Assembly: GCA_021325115.1 (NCBI GenBank)
Contig: JAJPHU010000125.1
Location: 1 to 45,526 of the forward strand
Origin: Planctomycetota bacterium
GTDB taxonomy: Bacteria; Planctomycetota; Planctomycetia; Gemmatales; Gemmataceae
Reading direction: 5' to 3'
Length of the DNA: 45,526 nt
Both the position numbers and the translations under genes were made by a program. This document shows positions 38,780-45,526 of the stretch, in pieces (within the stretch, counting starts at the first letter, position 1; every line of letters starts with the position of its first letter). The notes below the pieces were generated by a model, which was not told the origin of the DNA, searched no databases, and worked only from the letters and a program-made list of their open reading frames with translations.

Positions 38780-39262
38780 ATGTTCGATGGTCCCTCCGTA
38801 GTCGCGGCTCTGGAAGACTGCGGAGTGACGCATGTGGTATGGATTCCCGACAGCGATATCGGCCGCTGGGAGCCGGCTCTGCGCACGGCCACACGCTTGC
38901 AGCTTCTGCGTGTCTGCCGTGAAGGCGAAGCCATCGCTTTGGCAGCCGGCTTGCACTTGGGCGGCAAGCGTCCCCTTGTTCTCATCCAATGCACCGGCCT
39001 GTTCGAGGCCGGTGATTCGCTCCGCAACATTGTCCATGATCTGCACCTGCCCCTCTTTTTTGTCATCGGCGTCCGCAGCTATTATGCCTATCAGCGCGGC
39101 GCCTCGACCGATAGCTGTCCCGTCTTTACCGAACCGATCCTGCGTGCCTGGCAGTTGCCCTACGTCCTCTTGGATAACCGTCACAGCGCTGCTGATCTGG
39201 CCGCGGCGTATCGGCAGGCGCAGGCGAAGAATCAGGCATTCGCTGTCCTTCTCGCGGAATGA
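38780..39262 (+). CDS. Sulfopyruvate/phosphonopyruvate decarboxylase-like, TPP-binding alpha subunit
   Basis: PYR-type TPP domain: VVWIPDSDIG, REGEAIALAAGLHLGGKRPLVLIQCTGLFEAGDSL. Overlaps the beta gene by ATGA. Confidence 0.8.
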   Translation: MFDGPSVVAALEDCGVTHVVWIPDSDIGRWEPALRTATRLQLLRVCREGEAIALAAGLHLGGKRPLVLIQCTGLFEAGDSLRNIVHDLHLPLFFVIGVRSYYAYQRGASTDSCPVFTEPILRAWQLPYVLLDNRHSAADLAAAYRQAQAKNQAFAVLLAE

Positions 39263-39837
39263 GTCTTGCCATGATGAGCTTACACGAAGCCCTGGAAATC
39301 CTGGCCCAGCATCGTGGACAGCGCATTGTCATTGCCACCATGAGTGCAGCTGGCATCTGGCCGAGCCTGTCGGATAAGCCGCTGGATTTCATCTATGTTC
39401 CCTCCGCAATGGGGCAAGGTCCATCACTGGCACATGGACTGGCCCTGGCTCAGCCCGAGCGCGGCGTCATTATCGTCAACGGCGACGGTTGCACACTCAT
39501 GAATTTAGGCTGCCTGGTGACGCTGGCGCAGCATCCGGCCAACGTGTATCTGTTAATTATCGACAACGGTTTGTACGAAGTGACGGGCGGCCAGCCGACT
39601 CCCGGCGCCGGCCGCACCGATTTCGCTGGACTCGCTCGCGCCGCCGGCATTGGCCGCGTCTACAGCTACGACAAGGTGGAGGCCTGGCGCGTCGGAGCGG
39701 CGGAGGCGCTGACGGGGCCAGGGCCAGTCGTAGTCTGGCTCAAAGTCCAAGGCCGCCTGGGCCAGCAGACCCCCAAGCCGCCACGACCCATGGCCGAACA
39801 GATCCAGCGCTTGCGGCAAGCCCTTGGCACCGAGTAA
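39259..39837 (+). CDS. Sulfopyruvate/phosphonopyruvate decarboxylase-like, TPP-binding beta subunit
   Basis: SAMGQGPSLAHGLALAQPERGVIIVNGDGCTLMNLGCLVTLAQHPANVYLLIIDNGLYEVTGGQPTP (GDG...N TPP motif). Confidence 0.83.
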   Translation: MSLAMMSLHEALEILAQHRGQRIVIATMSAAGIWPSLSDKPLDFIYVPSAMGQGPSLAHGLALAQPERGVIIVNGDGCTLMNLGCLVTLAQHPANVYLLIIDNGLYEVTGGQPTPGAGRTDFAGLARAAGIGRVYSYDKVEAWRVGAAEALTGPGPVVVWLKVQGRLGQQTPKPPRPMAEQIQRLRQALGTE

Positions 39838-39868
39838 TTTACAAGAACTCGAACAGAAAAGGGCGAAT

Positions 39869-40828
39869 ATGCCAGACAAGCAGAGAACACAACGTCGCTT
39901 TGGAATCGGCGAATGGTATGGCAAATCGTTTGTGACCCTTACTCCCGAAGAACGCCGACACTTCGCTGAAATTCAGCAATCGGAAGAAGTGGAAATTCCT
40001 TCTTGTCCATTTCTCTCGACGGAAGAGCAACGGCGTCCTTGCTGGAAGACGGGCGGCGTTTGCTCGTTACGGTCCTACGAACAGACAGGAAACGTCGTCC
40101 AAATCAACTCTGCTGGAAGTACTCCACGGGTAACCTGTCCAAGCCGATTTGAGGAAGGCGGCTTAATCTATCGCTGGATTGGTGAAACGCTTCTTGGCAA
40201 TGCCAATGCCGTTGCAGTGGGACAGGTTCCATTCCTGGAGCGTGTGCCGACGATGGGTGAAGACGACGAAGGCAAGACACGTAAAGGAGAAGGGGTAGGC
40301 CGTATTGATAACGTGTTAATCATCCCAAACACACAACCGCTGAAATGGTGCGCGATTGAAATCCAAGCCGTCTATTTTTCCGGCGACAAAATGGCAAATG
40401 ATTTCCGGGCCATCCTCCAACATCAGGGCGACTCTATCCCCTTTCCCGTTGGCCTTCGCCGTCCAGACTACCGCAGTAGTGGTCCAAAGCGGTTAATGCC
40501 TCAATTACAAATCAAAGTGCCTACGTTGCGGCGTTGGGGCAAGAAAATGGCCGTCGTGGTCGATGAAGACTTTCTTCGGAACATGGGGCGAATGCGTACG
40601 GTTGAGGATGTCTCTCTCGCCGACATTGCTTGGTTCACAGTGCGCTTTGAAGAACACGGAGACACCATACGACTGGCGCAGGGCGGGATCTATTACACCG
40701 AGTTAGAATCCGCCGTGTCAGGTTTGATTGCCGCCAAACCCGTTTCTCAAAAAATCTTTGAAGAGCGGATAGTCGCCAGGTTGGGGCAATTGAATGCGGA
40801 ACCAGGTGAGGTTACGACCAATAAGTAG
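39869..40828 (+). CDS. NotI-family type II restriction endonuclease
   Basis: Cys cluster CPFL...CWKTGGVCS...TCPSRF; GRIDNVLI...WCAIEIQAVYFSG; adjacent to a DNA methyltransferase. Confidence 0.8.
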   Translation: MPDKQRTQRRFGIGEWYGKSFVTLTPEERRHFAEIQQSEEVEIPSCPFLSTEEQRRPCWKTGGVCSLRSYEQTGNVVQINSAGSTPRVTCPSRFEEGGLIYRWIGETLLGNANAVAVGQVPFLERVPTMGEDDEGKTRKGEGVGRIDNVLIIPNTQPLKWCAIEIQAVYFSGDKMANDFRAILQHQGDSIPFPVGLRRPDYRSSGPKRLMPQLQIKVPTLRRWGKKMAVVVDEDFLRNMGRMRTVEDVSLADIAWFTVRFEEHGDTIRLAQGGIYYTELESAVSGLIAAKPVSQKIFEERIVARLGQLNAEPGEVTTNK

Positions 40829-41644
40829 TTCGCTCATGATAGCGTGATGGGTGTTTTTCATCTGCACTTCTTGAGTATCAAAATGAAATTTTGCCGCTAG
40901 TGCCCGGATTGGGCCTACGTTGTCGTAAGTCATGAGAAAATCGCCTTTCACGTCCGTCATGACGCGGAACAGTTCGTGATGGTCAATTTCCGAGTGCAGA
41001 TACAGGCGTCGGCCTGCAACGGTATACGGTGGGTCGATGAAAAAGACGACATCGGAACGATGAGCGTTGTCACGAAGGAATTGAATGCCGTCACCCTGGA
41101 AGAATGTAATGCGATTTTTCCGCTCCGCGATAGCATGAATTCTCTTAATGAGTGTTTGAACATACCATCGCGAAGATATACCGCGTCCATTCTCACCTTT
41201 CTTCATCAGACTCGCGCCTGGAGCCATGATGCCGCCGCGCTGAACGCGATTGCGTACAATTGTGGCAAAAGCGCGGTCGAGCAACGTTGCCGGTTCAGAA
41301 GAGAGAAGTTGCCGAACGGTACTTTCTCTCATATCAAAAGAGGCAATGCGTTCAATGAGTTGTTCCGCTCCTCCGTTGAGAATTGCTTGCCAGACTGCGC
41401 CGACATTTTCATCTCGCTCAACGAGCGTCAGCGTCTCCGCCAAGTTTTCAAAGATGACAGACAAACCAACAATGGCCCCGCCAGCGAAGGGTTCGCTAAA
41501 TTGGACGGGTTTGTAGGCAAGGCTTGCCAGCCATTGTCGAACGAGAGGAACAAGCCAGGTCTTACCGCCAGGATAGCGAAAAGGACTGCGATGAGGCACA
41601 CTGGCGACATTAACGATACGCTGTGAGAGTGGCTTCTTTTTCAT
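40718..41644 (-). CDS. D12-class (Dam-like) N6-adenine DNA methyltransferase
   Basis: SPFRYPGGKTWLVPL; SEPFAGGAIVGLSV; VVFFIDPPYTVAGRRLY (DPPY). Start at MKKKPLSQ, coupled TGATG with the upstream regulator. Confidence 0.9.
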   Translation of the reverse strand: MKKKPLSQRIVNVASVPHRSPFRYPGGKTWLVPLVRQWLASLAYKPVQFSEPFAGGAIVGLSVIFENLAETLTLVERDENVGAVWQAILNGGAEQLIERIASFDMRESTVRQLLSSEPATLLDRAFATIVRNRVQRGGIMAPGASLMKKGENGRGISSRWYVQTLIKRIHAIAERKNRITFFQGDGIQFLRDNAHRSDVVFFIDPPYTVAGRRLYLHSEIDHHELFRVMTDVKGDFLMTYDNVGPIRALAAKFHFDTQEVQMKNTHHAIMSELLIGRNLTWFRIQLPQPGDYPLFKDFLRNGFGGNQT

Positions 41645-41886
41645 CACTTGGTTCCTCTTTTTTGCTCTTCCGCAAACAGGTCGGCGATTGGTACACCGAC
41701 AGCCCGCGCGAACTTCCGCAGCATCGACACGCGCGGATCGTTTGTCCGACTGACAAACTGCCATGCCGCCTTGCGCGCCGTAGCACCCCGATAACCCATC
41801 CGTTGCCCCAGAGCTTCGAGAGTCAAACCAGATTGTGTGAACAGCTCTCGGACACGAAGCATGACTCGATCGGGTGATTCCTCCAT
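41644..41886 (-). CDS. XRE-type HTH regulator, candidate R-M controller
   Basis: RVRELFTQSGLTLEALGQRMGYRGATARKAAWQFVSRTNDPRVSMLRKFARAVGVPIADLF. Confidence 0.8.
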   Translation of the reverse strand: MEESPDRVMLRVRELFTQSGLTLEALGQRMGYRGATARKAAWQFVSRTNDPRVSMLRKFARAVGVPIADLFAEEQKRGTK

Positions 41887-41894
41887 GAATTAAG

Positions 41895-41923
41895 TCTATA
41901 CCACAATTGACAACTGCCGTCAA
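41895..41923 (-). promoter_or_regulatory. Sigma70-like promoter for the HTH-methyltransferase operon
   Basis: Minus strand TTGACG-17 nt-TATAGA; the start ATG lies 8 nt after the -10 box. Confidence 0.55.
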
Positions 41924-41933
41924 GCATTTCTGT

Positions 41934-43197
41934 CTACACCTGATGCTGACCATCATTCTTCCTATCGGACAAAGCCGGCGGCCGCAGGGGAAGCCGGATG
42001 CGGAACAGTGTGCCGCGGCCAATTTCGCTGTTGACCTCGATGCTGCCGCCGTGATCGCGGATGATGCCGTAACTTACCGACAGCCCTAAGCCGGTACCTT
42101 CGCCAACCGGCTTCGTTGTAAAAAACGGATCGAAAATGTGCGGTAAATGTTCCGGCTTGATCCCGCAGCCGCTATCCTGCACCTCGATCACTACTCCGCC
42201 GTCTGGAGAGGAATCCTCCGGCCGTGTTCGCACTTCGATCGAACCTCCGGGCTGGCTCGCTTGTATGGCGTTGAGCAGCACATTCAGGAACACCTGATTG
42301 ATCTTGCCGGGATGACACAGGACCGGCGGCAGCTCGGCGAAATGCGTCCGTAAATCAAGGGCCTTGTCCTTAATCTCGTGGCTAGCGATTTCCAGCGTCG
42401 ATTGCAGGGCGGCATTGAGGTCGGCCTCCTTGAACTCAGCCTCGTCGAGCCGGGCGAAATCACGCAGGTTTTTCACGATGTCACGCACCCGCTTCAGTCC
42501 TTCCAGCGAGCGCTCGAACAGCCGTGGCAAACTGGCGCGGATGTACGGCAAATCGATGTCCGCTTCAAGACGCTCCGCCTCGGCGACGATCTCCGGGGCC
42601 ACCCGCCGTAATTGCTCGCGGCCCGCGCGGTACTTGTCCAGGACTTGCAAGGCGGCCGGCACGTCGCGGCGCAGCACGGCGAGATTGTTGGCGACGTAGG
42701 CGATGGGGTTGTTGATCTCATGGGCCATGCCGGCAGCCAACTGGCCCAGGCTGGCCAATTTCTCCGTCTGCACCAGGGCCGCCTGCGCCTCGCGCAGCGC
42801 CCGATTCTGCGCCGCCAACGCCTGTTCCAATTCGACAATGCGTTCCCCGGCGCGCACCCGCACGCGCAGCTCGCCGCGGTCGAACGGTTTGGTCACGAAG
42901 TCGTTGGCCCCGGCCTCCAGTCCCTCGATCACATCCTGCTTTTGCGTTCGCGCCGTCAGCAGGATGATGTACGTAAAAGCCCCATTGGGACTGGCGCGGA
43001 TGTGGCGGACCAGCTCCACTCCATCCATCTGAGGCATCACCCAATCGCTGAGGACGAGTGGAAAAATCTCTTTCTGGAACAGTTGCCAAGCTTCCGCGCC
43101 ATCGGCTGCCGCCGTCACCTGATGTCCCCATTGCTGCAAGTACGCCTGGAGCAAATGGCGAGAAACCGCTTCATCTTCGGCAATTAGGATTTTCACG
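41934..43197 (-). CDS. Response-regulator receiver fused to sensor histidine kinase
   Basis: GTG start VKILIAEDEAVSRHLLQAYL; LVLSDWVMPQMDG; LASLGQLAAGMAHEINNPIAYV; GSGCGIKPE-like (DSGCGIKPEHLPHIFDPFFTTKPVGEGTGLGLSVSYGI). Confidence 0.92.
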
Positions 43198-43303
43198 ATC
43201 GTTTTAATATCTGAAAATAGCACGCAGGTCCATCGAGCGCTCAAGAACAAGTACGAGGTTCCAAGGATATATTAGACGCAGGAAGGCATAGGTGTAAACA
43301 CGA

Positions 43304-43366
43304 GCGAGCGGAGTTGCGTGAGCGCTCCGAGGCACTCTCTCGGAGCGCTCACGCAACTCCGCTCGC
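43304..43366. repeat. Perfect 28-bp palindrome, GCGAGCGGRGTTGCGT family
   Basis: gcgagcggagttgcgtgagcgctccgag / ctcggagcgctcacgcaactccgctcgc, 7-nt loop. Confidence 0.9.
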
Positions 43367-43412
43367 CCAGGCATCTGCTCTGTGCAAGGGATGTGTTGGT
43401 CTTGAGGAAAAA

Positions 43413-44363
43413 TCAGGGCATTTTGTCTGTTTGCTCCGCTACAGGCAAGTCTTTGAACTCGCCTTTGCCAGGCCGCTTCGACAGCGCCTCCTGGAGCCGC
43501 TTCGCTTGCTCGGCGGAAAGCAGCTCTTTGGCAGGTTCGGCCAATGCGGCGGCAAACGAGTTGAAGCGCGTCAGCCAATCGGCCGGCTGCTGTTGCTGCT
43601 TGCAGCAATCTTCTCCTTGGGCCGGTTGTTTGCAGCAATCCTCTCCTTGGGCCAGGCGGTCCCATTGTCGGGCGGCGAGCTTCAGCAATTTGTTCGTCGT
43701 GTCTTTATCGAGCTTTTCGGTCTGGGCAAAAGTCTCGACACGATGGAGTGCCAAGGTGCGGAACTCGATGGCCGAGAGTTCTCCAGGCGAACCCCACTTT
43801 TCTTTGGCCAGAGCTTGCTTGAAGTCGTCCCCCATGAGAAGGACAGGCTTGCGGTTGTCCTTGACCAGGTCCTCGCGAACGGCCGCTGCAACCTTATCGC
43901 GATCCGCCGAAGGTGCCACGGAGATGCGCAGCAGTGTACCCGTCCGATTGGTGAAACTCTTCTCGACGCCTTCGATCTTGCTCAGGCGCGCCAAGACGGG
44001 AGCAATGCGATGGCCGCAGCCCAACCCCTTGACCGCAGGGCATGTCAATCCTTCCACTTTGAAGATAAGCTGACTTTCTGCATCTACTTTTTCAGATTTG
44101 CCGGACGAAGCCGCCTGCTTCGGTGACGCAGAAGCGCAACAATCTACACCTGCGGTCGCCGGCTTCTCAGCCGAGACGGTCTGGGGCGAGCAACAATACA
44201 TCTTTTGAGTCGTCTGTTGGTTGGTTGCCGTCACGGCAGCACTTGGCGAAGAACGGGCCGAGTTGTTCGCCGAAGAACAGCACGGATCGTTCGACCAACA
44301 GCCGCTGCCCAGAGCAGCCAAAACCCCCAGAAGACCAACGACGAACACACGTTGTCTACTCAT
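43413..44363 (-). CDS. Cys-Cys-rich lipoprotein with HMA-like domain
   Basis: Lipobox LAALGSGC; PCCSS, MYCCSPQ, VDCCASA, EDCCKQ x2; LIFKVEGLTCPAVKGLGCGHRIAPVLARLSKIEGVEKSFTNRTGTLLRISV. Confidence 0.75.
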   Translation of the reverse strand: MSRQRVFVVGLLGVLAALGSGCWSNDPCCSSANNSARSSPSAAVTATNQQTTQKMYCCSPQTVSAEKPATAGVDCCASASPKQAASSGKSEKVDAESQLIFKVEGLTCPAVKGLGCGHRIAPVLARLSKIEGVEKSFTNRTGTLLRISVAPSADRDKVAAAVREDLVKDNRKPVLLMGDDFKQALAKEKWGSPGELSAIEFRTLALHRVETFAQTEKLDKDTTNKLLKLAARQWDRLAQGEDCCKQPAQGEDCCKQQQQPADWLTRFNSFAAALAEPAKELLSAEQAKRLQEALSKRPGKGEFKDLPVAEQTDKMP

Positions 44364-44443
44364 GGTTTCCTCCTAATCGTATTATTGCCCCCGTTCGCCT
44401 GGCCGTTCCGCTGGCCAACCCCAGCCGGGGGCCAATGCTGGGA

Positions 44444-45526
44444 TTACTTCTTCCGCTGAGCGGTGTAGCCGGCCTCCTGGACCGCATCGATCAGCACTTG
44501 AGGCTGAACGGCACAGCAGGGGTCGAAATAAACCACGGCTTCGGCTCGCTCGTAATCCATTTGCGCTTCGGTTACTCCAGGCACCTTGCGGAGAACTTGT
44601 TGCACAGCAGCGGCGCAGCTTTCGCAACTCATGCCCTTGATCTGGAGGACGATCTGTTTGGCCTCCGGCTTGACAGACACGGTCGAGGCGCTGCTTCCAC
44701 CTCCGAGCAACCGAGTTATCCCATGCGGGAATAGTGCGAACAACACGATCAAGACCGTGGCCGTCCACAGCATCACCTGGTTGAACTGCCGCATCGTAAA
44801 ACGCTGCCGGGCGGAGCCAACGGCTGTTTTGGCTGAAGATGCACAGCAATCTTCTTGCTCTGACTCCGCTTCGATGCCACAGCAAGAATGAACGGGGGGA
44901 GAAGCAGCTTCGGAAGCGCAGCAGGCTTCGACAACAGCCGTTGGGGCCGGCTTGCCTCGCAGCCGTGCCCACGTTTGCCAGATGGCCGCGCGATAGGTGA
45001 AATACCAGGCCACTGCCAGGAGAGCGAACGTGGCTGCGAGAAAATAGGGCCGGTATTGCTCGAAGAAACTGCCAATCCCGGCGGCGGAGAAGCCGAAGGC
45101 GATCAACAGCAACGGCAACCAGCAGCAGGCCGTTCCCAAAAGAGCGGTGCAGGCAGCCCCCAGGGTTGCCAGCAGCGCCCCTCTTTCCCTTCGCTTCCCC
45201 TTGACAGGAGTTGCGGGAATGCCTGCATCCTGTTGTCCCGCAAGTTTGGCCCGAATTTCCTTGACGGCTTTGTTCACGTTACCCAAACAGCAGGAGCCTT
45301 GCGGGTTCATCGTTTCGCACTGGCAATAACCCTGCTGCACCATCCGCTTGATGCGTTCGGGTATAGTCGTGTCGCCGGTCAGACGCAGCTCGCGCTCAAT
45401 GTCCTCGGCGGTCCAGTCGAAGCAGTAGCACACTTGAATCGGCGGCGTGGTTTCCTTTTGACCGACGCGAACGCGGATGTCGGTTCGATAGAAACGCTGC
45501 TCCGGATGCAGTTCGCTGAAATAAAC
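44444..45526 (-). CDS. CopZ-N-terminal-like / MerT / MerP-HMA fusion protein (5' end beyond window)
   Basis: Reading frame open to the window edge: VYFSELHPEQRFYRTDIRVRVGQKETTPPIQVCYCFDWTAEDIERELR...QCETMNPQGSCCLGNVNKAVKEI; MerT-like GALLATLGAACTALLGTACCWLPLLLIAFGFSAAG; C-terminal LQIKGMSCESCAAAVQQVLRKVPGV. Confidence 0.82.
   Translation of the reverse strand, partial: VYFSELHPEQRFYRTDIRVRVGQKETTPPIQVCYCFDWTAEDIERELRLTGDTTIPERIKRMVQQGYCQCETMNPQGSCCLGNVNKAVKEIRAKLAGQQDAGIPATPVKGKRRERGALLATLGAACTALLGTACCWLPLLLIAFGFSAAGIGSFFEQYRPYFLAATFALLAVAWYFTYRAAIWQTWARLRGKPAPTAVVEACCASEAASPPVHSCCGIEAESEQEDCCASSAKTAVGSARQRFTMRQFNQVMLWTATVLIVLFALFPHGITRLLGGGSSASTVSVKPEAKQIVLQIKGMSCESCAAAVQQVLRKVPGVTEAQMDYERAEAVVYFDPCCAVQPQVLIDAVQEAGYTAQRKK

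Overview
GC-rich chromosomal window with strong planctomycete (Gemmata-like) character: DUF1559 prepilin-like protein, PSCyt1/WD40 protein, HEAT/PQQ-propeller paralogs, ThuA, DUF1570 and Cys/Tyr-rich YTV-like protein. About 35 genes can be supported. No rRNA, tRNA or CRISPR array was recognised. Main second-look items: (1) a DsbD-like thiol:disulfide interchange protein whose C-terminal thioredoxin domain is read only through an in-frame TGA at the first Cys of the CxxC motif (UxxC). A 7-bp hairpin starts 17 nt after the TGA, with its apical loop 24 nt after it, so this is a probable selenoprotein. (2) A compact restriction-modification island with a NotI-family endonuclease, a D12-type adenine methyltransferase and an XRE regulator. 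R and M are convergent with a 111-bp 3' overlap, and the regulator promoter implies a leaderless mRNA. (3) A CopZ-MerT-MerP type fusion next to a CC-motif-rich lipoprotein. (4) A MITE-like element with 23-bp TIRs and a perfect 9-bp target duplication, plus related palindromic modules elsewhere, one expanded into a 30-bp tandem array. (5) Inverted repeats that bracket start codons and signal-peptide codons of three secreted proteins. All product names come from motif recognition by eye; no database search was run.
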